DNA from: Morella rubra
Taxonomy: Eukaryota; Streptophyta; Magnoliopsida; Fagales; Myricaceae
Assembly (NCBI GenBank): GCA_003952965.2
Contig: CM025855.1
Coordinates: 34,392,349-34,456,348, forward strand
Reading direction: 5' to 3'
Length of the DNA stretch: 64,000 bases
In this document: piece after piece, positions 48,201 through 61,292 of the stretch
Position numbering within the stretch: the first letter of the stretch is position 1
Layout: each line of letters opens with the position of its first letter
Notes under the pieces: model-generated
What the model saw: only the letters and a program-made list of their open reading frames with translations
Told to the model about the DNA's origin: nothing
Databases searched by the model: none
Translations under genes and position numbers: made by a program

Positions 48201-50555
48201 TTACAAACATGCTATTTTGGATTTCTTCAAATTGAGTTTAGGGTTTTTGCATGGGGCTATGAGTATATATTTGTGTTGATTTCAAACTAAAACGATTGAC
48301 AATGCCAACATAATGGTTTTCTCCTTTTAGATAAGATTGCTTGACAGGATGGGTTCATCCTACACATTCTTTTCTATTGTTGGCCATCAATCCATCCAAC
48401 TTTTATAACATGGATTTCTGATGAAAGTTTTGTAGGCAATCTTTGTTGCTTAGGAGGATGCATTCTCCTACCTTTTTTCACTTCTTAAATGCCTGGAAAA
48501 TATTGCATCTATTGAATTACTCGTATTTTATTTCTTTCCACCTTGTATAGTACCCTAGTCTGATGCCAACTTTTTGGTTGCTTCCCCAGAGATTTATAGA
48601 GGATGAGATGGAAAAGGTTAAAGGGTTTGCAAAGGAGTCCATTGTTCCCTTCAGGGAAAGGCTAAAAATTTTGGCTGGGGTGGTTAATCCAGAGGACCTC
48701 CAATTGAGTTCCACTGAAAGGAAACTTGTTCATGCGTACAATGACAAGCCAGTACTGTCACGCCCTCAACACAACTTTTACAAGGTCAGTTCATTAGTTC
48801 TAAATTCATTTTTTTTTTCCATTGATAGCGTTTTGTAGTTACCAAGACTTCTTTTAATTCTTATTCTCATATGCTTTGAGCTGATGACATGACTGCCGTA
48901 GCTCTCAGTCATTTTTAACCCCCTTTTGGAGTGTCAATAATACCCTGCGTAATAATTCCCTCGGGCCATCCTGTAATTAACTAGTGTGGTAGGACGGGAG
49001 ACTACATGTGCCTAAGAGAATAGTAAGAGCAGAAGCTCTAAATATCCTCGTCAACTTAAAAAAAAAAAACACTTAACAAAAGAAAAACAGGTGCATGAGT
49101 TGTGCAATCTTGTACTGTCTGAAGATTCGAGTTAGAGCAATTTAACAGCTTCTCACCCTTTTTTGGTTGAGCAAAATGAGTTAGGAGGATACAAAGGGCG
49201 TAGGGCCTGTCATACTCTTGGGTCTGTGACGTCCCCATCTCCCTAAACTCATCGCCAACTCGGGTTGATATCTTTTGTTTGGTTTATTTTTGTCCCCTTT
49301 TCTCTTTACATTCTCTTTACATCCTCTTCACCTTTCTAGATGAAGTTCTTTGATGTTCTTATGATTCCAAAGAAAAGGGGGCACTAAAAGGGGTAAAAAG
49401 TTTAGGGGTGGCCTAATTTATTCTAATAAGTTGTAACAGAGTGTACTAGGGAATACAACACCATCAGCCTCTCAACATGGCATTGAACTAACTTTGACTG
49501 AGGTTTCTACTATCCAGGGAGCCAATTATTTTGAAATTGACCTGGATATACATCGCTTCAGCTACCTATCCAGGAAAGGATTCGAAGCTTTCCGAGACCG
49601 ATTGCAATATGGAGTACTTGATCTGGGTTTCACTATCCAGGTACTTGATGGTTTTGCCATTTACCATATCACTGAACAAAGTAACTATTACGCAAATGTT
49701 TATGCACGCGCACTCAAATTTTCCTGCACAATCGAGTCAATAGAGGTATTATGTTTTGAGTGATCGTGCTAAGACATACTATCATGTTACATGTAAGGGT
49801 TCTCTTGCGGTTTAGCAGGATGGGATGCATTGCATGTAAGAACTAAATAATATGAGCGAGAATATGATCTTTTACCTCCAGACATTTGTGCTTGAACAAA
49901 CTGAAATACCTACAAAAAAATAGTAGAATTTTTCTGTAGGAGAGACTTCTAGTCCTAGCCTTAAAATTTTTTGGGTGGTTCTTATGGAAAACACAAGCCC
50001 CTTTACATAAGTGAGAACAGAGACCCTCATTTATTATTCCTACAACCTTTGGGCTAATCTCTCATTAATCCATCCATTAAAGAATAACAAGAGTCAGTCA
50101 CCTTGTCATTAAGGGAAATTATCTATTTTGAATAAATAAATTGAACCACTTTAGGGAAGATCAATGGTTTTCTAAGGAAAACCAACCATTCTTCCAACAT
50201 TGCATATCTATATTCAAATAAGAAGACAAAAGATAGAATTGGATATAAATAGTGGATTGCTGTAATCTGACTATTAGTGGTAGTTCAATGTGCATCCTAC
50301 TGCTGCTATAGCAAGCTTGTGTATAGGCTGAACTTGGCTTCGGCTAGTGCATGGTAGTTTGGAAACTCCTTTTGAATGTTTGGTGTGCCTTTTCAATCGC
50401 TCTTTAACAAATGACTCTATTTACTTTCATTCTGATGCCAGGCACAGAAACCAGAAGAACTACCAGAGCGAGTCCTGTGCTGTGCACGCTTGAACAAGAT
50501 TGATTTTGCAAATCGTGGCCAAATACCCACAATTGTAACTCTGAAAGATGAATGA
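45283..50555 (+). CDS. EDR2_C (DUF1336) domain protein, CW14-like, probably N-myristoylated
   Basis: Nine coding exons: 45283-45565, 45888-45971, 46064-46384, 46680-46815, 46948-47110, 47510-47638, 48590-48784, 49518-49640 and 50442-50555. These give 515 aa, the usual length of Arabidopsis CW14 (At1g59650) and At1g10410. The start [10 protein letters not shown] fits N-myristoylation (Gly2) with a nearby Cys4, followed by a basic patch (15-29), suggesting membrane attachment. An acidic segment [18 protein letters not shown] follows (about 99-117), then [13 protein letters not shown], and the EDR2 C-terminal domain from about 240 to 510 ([44 protein letters not shown]). Biochemical function of the family is not established; EDR2 itself is a negative regulator of defence and cell death. 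Intron 4 uses a GC donor (AG/GCATGT). A poly(A) signal AATAAA is at 50,737. Confidence 0.9.
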
Positions 50556-51985
50556 TTTGATGGGCACCTGCTGCATAATGCATTTATTGCCAATAACTCC
50601 GGCAACAAGAGGCGTATTATGTAGAAGTGGAACCAACAGGACCGATTCAGACGAAATCAACTGGGAATAAGTAAAACCGGAGGGAAGTCCATTTTTTGGC
50701 TACAAAAAACGAATCGTTCTTATATCTCATCTATGGAATAAAATATGTATCTAATCTCTTGATGTTCTTTATTAATGTTTATTTGTTGCCCTTTTTTTTT
50801 TTCCTTGTGAATCCATAACCAATATAGAACATGATTGGAAGAATGGCACTTCTAAATCATGTATCTCAGTTTTTTGGTTCAAAAAATAATTTTTTGCTTC
50901 ATGCTATCAGTATATGGGGTGACCAAAATGCACACTTTGCAGTTTGCATCACGAGATAAAAGATTATGCAGCTGCCTGGACTCCCGTGAATTTAAGTTGG
51001 AAGGAGAAGACACATGGCAAAATGGAACGATAACTCCCCTGGCAAATGCACTCTGGTAAGCGTGGTTCACAATGAAATAGACATGACATCCAGTCAGGTA
51101 GCGCGCAGGAACGAAGTCAGGATTGAATCTTAAGAGGATCAATTATATATAAAAAAAAATTTAGAGGGCCAAAATTTAAAAATACTAAAAAACAGTTTAA
51201 AAAAAAACATTCTTTTACTAAAGAAAAAAAATTCTTTTAAGAATTTTTGGAAAGCTAAGGGGGGCCACGGATAAAACTGGGAAGCATCACAAATTTAGAT
51301 CTCAAACCAGAGACTAAAACTACTATGGAAACCTTAGTTAATAAGTTTGAAATTGTACAACTCGTAAGTATCATCTAATGACTGGAAATTATTGAGTGCA
51401 TCTTTCTGCTGCTTTCCGTCCCTGGTAGCATGAACAGATCGGATGATCTACAGCAAACCCTAACTGCTCCAACATAACCAAGATGTTTCTTGCATAACAT
51501 TCGGGCCAAACTACCTTAAAATTTTGCAACACAGCAGGAAGCGGAAAAAGTGAAATGTGGAAAGTGGAACAAACGATAAAAGGAACCCAACTGAACCTTG
51601 TTATTAAGGAAAACCGAAATAGAGATCCTTTGAGCAAAATAACACTAGCAAATGTGACCGTTAAGTTAAGCGCTTATCTGGAACAGAATACTTGTATGTC
51701 CATGTACAAAAGAATGCTCATAACTGTAGAATTTCCATAACACATTGCTTCTTACACTAGTTTACATACAACAAGAATTACAGTCTTAATCCAAGCAAAG
51801 TTTTGTCTTGGACCGACTTCTCTCCTTTTCATTTTTCCTTCCTTTTGTATGTGGCAGTTGGATAAACTATGGCCTCAAGTATGAAAAACAGATCTAAAGA
51901 AAGATAACTTACAGCTTTTGCTTGATACTGGCACAAATTTGTGTTACTTGTCACCCACTGCTTTTCGCATTCACAACGCAGAAAA
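50556..51985. other. convergent 3' intergenic region between the DUF1336 and WRKY genes
   Basis: Both 3' UTRs fall here. Near 51,095-51,270 a degenerate dispersed-repeat-like segment is seen (GGAACGAAGTCAGGATTGAA ... GGGGGGCCACGG). No additional gene supported. Confidence 0.5.
50737..50742 (+). terminator. poly(A) signal of the DUF1336 gene
   Basis: AATAAA lies about 180 bases after the stop codon and is followed by T-rich and TGT-containing sequence. Confidence 0.5.
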
Positions 51986-54900
51986 CTATGTTATCTGTTC
52001 TTCTTTTAATCGTAACCGCGCTATAGGCTGTTGATCATTGTTCCTGAGATCTGTCACGTTAATTAAGGCATGCTTCTCAGCTACTACATTGTCTGGTTTT
52101 CGCTGTGATGCAATGCTATTTGATGCGTTATGGCTGCTAGTTTTAGCAGCTGGAACATCATGATTATGTTTCCCCTCATATGTTGTAATGACAGCTTTAG
52201 GATCTGTTGAAGCCCTCTCAACATGCTTCCGCACATTACATCCTGGGGTTGTGCATTTATAATAGCTCCTGCAGACCAAAAACAGATGCATCAGGAATCT
52301 CTGGATAAACAATCCAAGCTGACAAGCAAACTAGTCCCATCTTTGAGAAGAGATTAATTAGGTGAAAAAGTATATGTTTCGCATGAACATAATTCCAAAA
52401 AAAAAAAACTCCCTTGAAACATCAAGAGAAAATCTTTTTTCCCCACCTATTTATCTAAATGATTTAGTGGAGACAATGATCGTCTTCCCCAGGCTGAGTA
52501 ATGCAGAAAGTTTATACAATAGTACGATGGAAGCCGGGCAAGTATGCCCCCATCGAGTTTGCTTGCGTGATGTCTATCCATGGGGATGAGGATTAACTGA
52601 AAGTTTGGATGAGTTGCAAATAAATCCCCCTTTTCATTTGCAACTGTTTGAACATCTATACTATTAACCCCTTATATTAAGATGGTGTTCAAAAAATTCT
52701 CAGCATAAACAAATGCTGAACTTCAGTTAAGAGATGATTCTGCAAATGCAGTTAGATGAGCTACAACCAAGTGGGGCATGTTAGTTAAGAATTTAAGCCA
52801 CATTTGTGAATACGATTGAAAGATGGAAACTTAGTACTACCTTGGATAAGGATTGCCTTTGACAACCTTCTGTCCATATTTTCTCCATCTGTACCCATCG
52901 TCTAAAAGATCCACTTCACTAGTTGTCTGCACAATGATTCTAGGCTCTGTGACAGTCCTATGTGAAGAAGCTGGCTCTGAAACCTTGTACTCCATACTTC
53001 TGCATAACAAGAGGAGATCTGTTAGAATTAGGACCAAACTAATAAATAATCAACCGTTAGTTCTTGGTACCTCAATATTTTCGAAAATGATAATAGTAGC
53101 CAAAAAATATACCGTCTCTTTGGATCAGGTTCATCTTTGTCTTTTTCATCCACTCCAGTTTCAGCATCACCCACTTCCTCGCTGTCACTTGTCCCAGATA
53201 AGCGTTCAGGTGTAGCTTGGCTAGATTCCTGATCCTTCTTAGACATAGAATAAGAAGCTACACCTTCTTTCAATTGGTTCAAATTCCCACCTCTAACTCG
53301 AGAAGCTAAATCAGGATTTTCTTCAATATTTGAGCCTCCATTTGCATTTCCAGTGTCCTTTGCACGCTTATTGGTTTGAGGTGGTTGATGGTTGTGCTGG
53401 CCCTTGTAAATTATTTCGGTTACTTGGCCATCAAGAGAGCGCTCAACCTTTTTCTTGACAGGACAATTTGGATGTGTGCATTTGTAATAGCTTCGAGGAA
53501 ATTCACTACCTTTCACCTGTTTCTGCCCATATTTCCGCCAGTTGTAGCCATCATCAGCAGGCTTGTCAACAGTAAATGAAGAAGGCTGGGATCTCTGATC
53601 AGAATGGGAGATATCAGATGATTCATTGGCAACAATGCCAGAGTCTGGCATTAAGGGTGGCAGCTCCTGAGGTGCAGTTGTATTGGTAGTAAAGGAAGGA
53701 AGCTGTGTTAAAGATGTAGCAGGTGCTGCTGATAATGATGAATAATCAGCTTGGATATGAATATTGGAATGGACTTGTGCAGCCTGAGCTGTGACCTGTG
53801 CCAGAGCCTGCTGATGTGTCATTCCAAAGGGTCCCTACACGTTTCATGCGACACAAAAATAAGAAGCCAATTACACATAAGGGTTTGGGATTCTAAACCT
53901 TTATACAATACTCATGACAGAAGAATATAGACACAATCTAGGAAGCAGCAATACACCAATAACCATCATACCATAATTATCATATATATTAGATGGATGC
54001 ACAGAATAATATATATATATAACAATGAATAAGAAAGGTATTCCTTTTTGATACGGAGGCTCAAAGTTGAATTTTCTTGAGGAAGAACAAAAATCCAAAT
54101 TTCAAATAGGAGATCTAGTGTTTTAGAAAGTCAAAAGCTTTCTGACTTCCGCACAGTAATTTTAGATCTGTAACTTCTAATTAGCTTCATTATATCGTAT
54201 ACCTTCCGACCTCTATAATTCATCTTTCAAACCAAAATTAACCCAACATATTCATAAAGATATTTCCATCTATTATCCCTCCCACATGTTCCAATATAGC
54301 CATTTCGGGTGTTACCTGAATCCTGTATCTGCCTTGATGCGTTACAGAGCCACGTGTTATGCTCCATCACATTAAAAAGCTAATATAAAGATAAATCTGT
54401 ATTCAAGCTGCATGAATCCAAGACATACAGATCTCCTGTCCATGAATAGCTTCACAAACACTATTGCAATTCATAAGTGCCTCTAGCTAGGTGTGGGTTG
54501 GGCATAGATCATTCAAAAGAACAGATTTGTCACCAAGACTAACAGTTACTTAACCTCTGAAAAATCAAAATAGGAGAAATCCTGTTCAGGTTTCAGTTCT
54601 GGGAGTGCATATCTGGGGCATTCCTATGCTTAAAAGTCAATATCATTTAGATGCAAAATTTTACGAAATGTACATACGTGTTTTATGGGTTTAAGTTGAA
54701 GACAAGTAAAATACGATAGCCTAAGCTACCTACTACAAAAGTAATAACCATCTACCAAATTAATGCAGATGATTGCCAGATGACTTTCCATAAAACATAC
54801 ATTAGCAAATGACTTTCCATATATCATTAGATCGTAAGTTTAAACTACTAACAAATAAATGGATGCTAATCTCTTTTAATTAAGGAGAATTTATGCATGG

Positions 54901-56556
54901 GACCTTTCGCTTGGATCAATTAGCAGCTAATAGATTTAATCAAGGAGACTTCATAAGGTGATCAATTTAAATTGCCAGCTAAAATTACGGACTAAGAAGG
55001 TTGGGCGATTTAATAGGCTTTTCTAGAATAAAAAAACATAAGAACTAAAAGTCTTCATACGCTATTTGAGGTAGCTGTTAAGTTAATTTTTTTAGTATTT
55101 GAATAATATTATACATTTTTTTAATATGATGTATTAAAAAAGATTTTGAGGACTCCATATTTCAACAAACCAGTTGATAAGGTCACTTGTTTAGGTAACT
55201 CTGGACCCTCTCTCTGGTCATTCCGTGAATGTGGCATCAGAAGATACAGGGTAATTCGATGGCTCAAATTTGATTTGGAGTGTTTAATGTGTCAGAATTG
55301 GTATTTTGGGGTCTTGTTTGAAATTGTCTTGGTAATTCGATGGCTCAAAATGACTTTTCCCTTAATAATGCTATGCGCTTTGAGGTTGAGGGCATGTTGG
55401 TTAAATCAAGTAGAAAAATGTCACTTGCTATGCATGTGACCAAGTTCTGTCAGTTTGTACTGTAAATCTGGACGGAGGGCTCAATTTGATTGATTGTGGA
55501 AGTTTGAAGGCGTAATGTGTCACTATTGGTAGTTTGGGGTACCGTTTGAAATTGCATTGATATTTTGAAGACTCAAAGTGACTTTATCCCATAAAAATAA
55601 ATACAAATAGCAAGACAGACTCGAGGGAAAACAAGATTTAAAGTGATCTAGAGACACTTATTTTCACCATAAAAGAATTTTAAAGAAATACATCTTTCTA
55701 CATAAGACAGTCTATTATATATATATATAATATATATAAAAAGTAAAATAGATAATTATCTTTAGATACTAAATTACAAGACAAGAATAGGGAGCTGAGC
55801 TAAAATTAAAATGTCTCAATTTTATCCGACCAACATAGAACATATCTCAATCTCAAAGTTAATTTTCTCGGAAACTGAAGCACTGAAATGTTGAACAAAA
55901 CCACTTCATTCCCAGATAACTCAAAAGAAGTACGATGCAAGTGAACAAAACTGAACAGCACTAAAATGTTGCACAAAACCAAGGTCCAAAACCGACAAAA
56001 CCACATATTTCCCAAATAACTCAAAAGAAGTACGATGCAAGTGCCACCGAACACGTCACACACAGAGAATTACCTGACCCGGCGAGAACAGCCCTGGAGA
56101 GTCGAGGAAGCCGGCGGGGCTCAAACCAGGGGGAATCGTAAAAACCGGCGGCTGATTAATCGCCAAACCCGGCGGCCGATTTTGCTTGAACCGAAAATCA
56201 TCTCCGCCGCTTGGATTTAAGTCCTCCATACCCGGGAAGCTCGGGCGGTGGTAGGAAGGAATAGCAGCAGGGGAAGCCATGGCTCCGGCGAGGAGCTGAG
56301 AGAAAGACCTGCAATCGTCGCTGTCGGAGAACAAGCTGGAGATGAGAGTCATAGGTCCTGGGCTGAAGCCCAGTCCCACCAGTCCCGGCCCACCACCGCC
56401 ACTACCACCAGCACCACCGTTGAAGAGGGCTTCCATGGAGGAACGCGGTGGGAGAGTGATCGTAGGACGTGAAGAAAGAGGAGGCGCCGCTGATTTCGAT
56501 GGCTCCGATGCTGACGATGTTGACGGAAGAGGCGGCGGCTCTCCGTTCTCAGCCAT
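51986..56556 (-). CDS. WRKY4: group I WRKY transcription factor, WRKY3/WRKY4-like
   Basis: Four coding exons on the minus strand: 56556-56074, 53834-53113, 52999-52841 and 52268-51986. All are GT-AG, giving 548 aa (Arabidopsis WRKY3 and WRKY4 are slightly over 510). Two WRKY domains make it group I: WRKYGQK at 260-266 with a C-X4-C ... HNH zinc finger, and WRKYGQK at 440-446 with CTTPGC ... HNH. The intron between PYPR and SYYKC in the C-terminal domain is the conserved group I position. The N-terminal part carries Ser-Pro sites (LSP, DSP, FSP near 145-160) and a basic-hydrophobic [10 protein letters not shown] patch, the typical MAP-kinase docking and phosphorylation layout. It should act in the nucleus on W-box promoters; WRKY3 and WRKY4 act in defence against necrotrophs. 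WRKY3 and WRKY4 cannot be separated by eye, so the symbol means that pair. Intron 1 (2.2 kb) contains repeat relics. Confidence 0.92.
55176..55590. repeat. degraded MULE-MITE-like tandem units in WRKY intron 1
   Basis: Two related units (about 55,246-55,362 and 55,475-55,590) share phrases such as TTTGGGGT, GTTTGAAATTG and a right end TGACTTTTCCC or TGACTTTATCCC. The left edge GATAAGGTCACTTG resembles the inverse of that end. No target duplication seen. Confidence 0.35.
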
Positions 56557-58399
56557 TGATTTCAGCCAAAGGAAACGTAAAAAATATCTCTCTCACTCAC
56601 ACACACTCACTCTCTCTCCCTGTCTCTGTTGTCTGTCTCCTCCGTTTCTTCCCATCTGTTACTGGCTTCGTTTGTTGTTTTCTGCTCTGCTTTGCTTCGC
56701 GGATCTGAAATTCAGCAAAAAGTCCACGCCGCAGATACGAAAAACCCCTTTCTATAAATTCCTTATCTCCTTTTTTCGTCTTTCTAGTTTCGGGCGAGTT
56801 TAATAGGCTTAACTGTCTGTAGATAGAGCAGGGAATTGACGGTTAAGTCCTCCGAAGACTTTCTGAAACTGTTTTCTCTTCGCCACGTGTAGAAATGTTC
56901 CGTAACCTTAAGCAGAAGATAGTAATTTGGTTTCTGGGGTTTTACTGGAGAGGAACTGAATGACGAGTCTGAACATCCCTTACGTGGCACCGAACAAAAA
57001 ATTACTAATTATTTTATTTATAAATTGCTAATAATAGGTTTCTGCTGTCACTTCTTGCCGTACTTGGAGTTAATAAATTTTTTTGTTTTTTAGAATTTTA
57101 ATAAAGTGATATGTTGCTGGAAAAAATTGTAAAATTCGACCGTTCTCGATAAAGTTACATATTTCAGGCCAGTGGGTTCTTTTAGATATCCAAATGGACA
57201 TGTAATGTCTTGGAGTCTAGAGTTTGCTTTACATATTCGAATTCTTTTTTAAATATAAATAATTTTTTGGATCAACTCTTTGACGTTAGACTGATATAAC
57301 TTATGTAATTTTAAGGCTGCACTGATCTAGAATTTATTGGCTCCTTAAATGAATTTATTTTAATAGACCTATCAGATTAGGTTTCTTCTTGTTATAAAAA
57401 AATAAGATTTTTTTAAAAAATAAAAATTTGGTACAAATTTTGAAATGCTCTTCTTCTCTTTTATCTAATCTTCATTTATCTATAAAAACACGGCTTAACA
57501 GTTTCTATTATTTTATTTTTTCTTGTTAGTATAATAGTTTTTCCTTCAACACTGAAACAATAAAAAGGGACGGTTTTTTTTTTCTCTCCAAAATGATTTA
57601 TAAATCTTTTGACTCTTTCATCTGTGAAATATCCTAGAACAAAAATTATATATATAAAAAGGGTAATAATTTAAATTATTGCCTGCAATGTAACGAGTCC
57701 TGCTTTTAAAATATTAATAGTATTTTATTGTATTTAGAATGTGGAAAATATTTACATAATAAAATCTCTATCGTTTAATTTGAAAATAATATCCACCACT
57801 TGAGAATTGTAAGTGCTAAAACGCTGTAAGAACTAGAATAGCCGCTGCAATTTTTTTGTCGGCGGCCGGCGTTAGGGGCAACTGTTCAGTATTTAACCCA
57901 ACTCATGCAGCGACTCTATGAAAAGTCCTTCGGACCACCTGTAAAAGAATTTCCGAAAAGAACTTTACTTTTCTACGGAGAAGGACGTCACTTTTTCGAA
58001 AGAAAATAACAAAAGAAGATAAGAGAAAAATTTATATAGATATATACTTTTTTCTGACATTGTTATTTGACGGATCAACGTGTACGAACAATATTCTCTA
58101 GTCTCTATATTCTATTTAACAACTTCATCGGATAGAGTTATTTGGGTAGACCGTACGAGAAGTTATTAAGTACCCAAAAACGATGAATGCCAGCTATTTT
58201 ATGACATATTAATTATACAGTATAATTTAAAGAAAAATAAATATATTATATATTATTTAATGTTATTTGTATAAAATTTTATATATTATAAAATTTATAA
58301 TAAAGTACACACGTTGTGTTTGTCTCTTTTTTAAATTATAAAAGATCTTAATCTAATGTGAGTAACCAAAGTCGATACGTTGGAGTTTTTTTCTTAGTT

Positions 58400-59225
58400 A
58401 AATACATTTTGTATTTTTTAATTTTGAAACTCTTGATACTTTATATTATAATATATTATTTTTATCACATTACACTCCACTAATTATTAATTTCAATGTT
58501 ACAATCTATTAAATTTTTACTAATTTGAATAGAAAAATAACCTTTTCGCAAAATAAATCATAATTTTTTAAGGTGACCATTTTATGTGGATAAACTCATA
58601 ATTTTAGAGGCTAACAAATAAATTTATGTCAAAATTTACTAAAAAATTAAAAAGATTGTGTAAAGTGTTTGAAATCAATAATTAGCATGTACAATATGAT
58701 AACAATAATAAAGATCTCGATAGTTAATTAATGAAATTAAATCAATAATTGACAAGTGACAATGTGACAAAAAGAATAAAGACCTCTATAGTTAATGAGT
58801 GAAATTGTATTTATTTTAATTTTCTTTAATTTTACTTTTAAAATTTTGAGAAGGGAGATATGAATAGGCAGCTCAATGACCCCCCAAAAAGTAATGTACG
58901 GATCATGCAAGACTATAAACACTGTGCCGGTGTAAATGGAAAATAGAAGGGGAAGTTAATATGTTAGACTCTCTAACTATCACTGGTTTCAATTAATTTG
59001 CACTCTTAAAATATCAAACTCCACACGTTGCAACTCAAAATACTAAAACGTTTTCACCTTGCACACCATGTTACAATTTGACAGTTAAAATTGAGTCACA
59101 AATTCAATTCTAACAGCGAGATCTTAATTTGGGATGCAAAAATAAAAATCTATTAGTAATTCATAGTGTAAATTGCAAATCAAGTGATAATTAGCAGTTA
59201 GAAGGTATACTTTTTAAAAAATAAA
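58400..59225. repeat. degraded relatives of the MULE-type MITE family
   Basis: Two AT-rich stretches (about 58,400-58,690 and 58,965-59,225) carry the phrases 'cacattacactccactaattatta' and 'tttgcactcttaaaatatcaaac' typical of the interior of the intact copy at 8696-9072. Ends are not defined. Confidence 0.3.
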
Positions 59226-59401
59226 TATATTGAGAAAGCTGGTCTCTGCTAAATATTCAAAAAAGGGGTGAAATTAACATACTGTAAAATTGGTCAATTT
59301 CGATCTCCTGGAATCCTAAGCTGGCACTGCAATGAAGTGTATGAATTTGTGTCGAATTCGTGGGAAACTTGCAATGGGTTCGCTCAGTGATGTCTAATTA
59401 G

Positions 59402-59593
59402 AGGGTGTTCGAGAGTAAAAATTTTAAGAAAAAATTTTGAGAATGTTGAAATTTGTGAAAAAGTAAATATATTTTATGAGATTTGATAAAAAAAGTGAAG
59501 AGGTAAAATATTTAAATAAATATAATAAAAATAAAAATAAATTAAGGAAGAAAGATAAATTATTTTATAATTTTTTAACACCCCGACCACCCT
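59402..59593. mobile_element. short MITE-like element with inverted ends
   Basis: The left end AGGGTGTTCGAGAGTAAAAA pairs with the right end, whose reverse complement begins AGGGTGGTCGGGGTGTTAAA. The 190-bp body is A/T-rich with repeated AAAATTTTGAG units. No convincing target duplication. Confidence 0.45.
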
Positions 59594-61292
59594 AGTATCT
59601 ACCTCTTGCTTCTCTTCCAAATGTTGGCATTGTTTCATTTTGAGTCCACTGATGGACGGCAGAGGGTTCGTGGACAGCACGCAGGTCACATCAGTGGGAG
59701 GAGAGAGAGAGAGCCGGTGGAATGAAGCAATTCGTTTGGCCCACGTGCTGGATAAGCATCAGGTACTGGTGTGGGACATATTCCTATAGATTTAAATGGC
59801 AGAAGAAGTTGGATTTGTTTTTTTTTTTTAAAAAAAAACTATTAAGTGATAATACTGCCGGTGCTCGACAATCTGGAATGATATATATAGTAGTACCACC
59901 ATGCACAAAATTAAAGAGTGTATTTAGATGCGGACTGCCGCGAAGTGACAGTAATTAAAAAAAAATATTAATATTATAAATTTAGCCAATTACTTATTTA
60001 GCTTTACAACTGTATGTGTGTCGTGGTATTAATAGATTTTATATATTTAAAATTGTATTCCGCACTCTAAACATGCACCAACCGCTACTTCTAGGTTAAG
60101 AATATGAACCACGATGTTCAACCAGCTGCAGTACTCGCAAGAAGGTTGCTTGTTGACGTGGCGGAAATATTTTCCTCTATTAAACTATTTACATTAATGA
60201 TTAATCTTCTAATATTAATATTAATATTAAAGGTTTAAGGAACTGGAAAAAGTGGAAGCCAAAATTTTCTTGTATTTTTTAAACAGATATGGATAATAAT
60301 TGGCACCGCCGAAGCATATATAAAAGCCCTGATTCATTAATGTCCACTCCATGCCATTCAACCGTTAATCTTTGTCGCCATTTTCGGTGGCAGATCAGCT
60401 ATAATTATTTTTTAAAAAGAATATATACGTGATATTAAAATTTTCAGTTTTTATTGCATATGGTGAATTTTAATATGAATAATGGTCAGAGAAAATTAAA
60501 TGGAAACAGGGTATTAAAAGTGCAAATGGAGTATTCGATGGCCGCTACTTGAAAATTTTATATAAGAAATGGATATTCTTGATTAAGTATAACATTTCAG
60601 TTTAGACTTTGAATAATTAAATTCGTGACATTAAACCAACTATTGTATCAATATATGACATCATAAATACAATATTAGGAAGTTGTTATTCTTTAGAAAA
60701 AGCTATTCCTACATAGATTTGTTGTGACAGATTATTATTTGTTATTAATTAAATATGACATGACTGATATATGTGCAACTTATTACAATCAGGGGCGATC
60801 AATTTTTTATTCATTGTGAACTCAAACTATTGTACGCTTGTGGGTATCAATTCATATCATACACCCGTAATTATTATTATTTTATTTATTTTTATCATAC
60901 ACCCGTAAAACTTGCATTTATAGCTGTCTCTCTTAGGGTAGACGACACGTGGGTTGCGCTTCTGTTCGATGGGATTATTGGCCGCCCTCAACTGAACAGA
61001 AATCTAGCACCCACATCTCACGTCGGAAAAGTTGGTGTTTTTTTCTAGGAAAATAAAATTTGGTGTATACCAATCAGCCGTTGAAATTAAACGCCCCCAA
61101 AAACAAAGATATAGGAAAAAAACAAAGGGTCAAGCGGAGTTTTTCGCTGCCAGAGCCGGAGGCGAATCGGTATGCTCTGGCCCAGGAAAAAAAAAAATAA
61201 AAAAAAATAATCAATATGCTCTGTAGCCTGTTCACCAGTACACACATTTGTGCAGTAGCAAACAGTAAAGGAGCTCAGAAACCAACCAAGTC

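Larger units (their letters stand above)
56557..61292. other. intergenic region between the divergent WRKY and IPK genes
   Basis: The first ~200 bp are a pyrimidine-rich leader and promoter for the WRKY gene (CTCTCTCTCACTCACACAC near 56,590). The rest is AT-rich with MITE relics (about 58,400-58,690, 58,965-59,225, 59,402-59,593), a (GA)n run near 59,701-59,714 and an orphan TATA-like motif at 60,317. No gene is supported. Confidence 0.55.
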
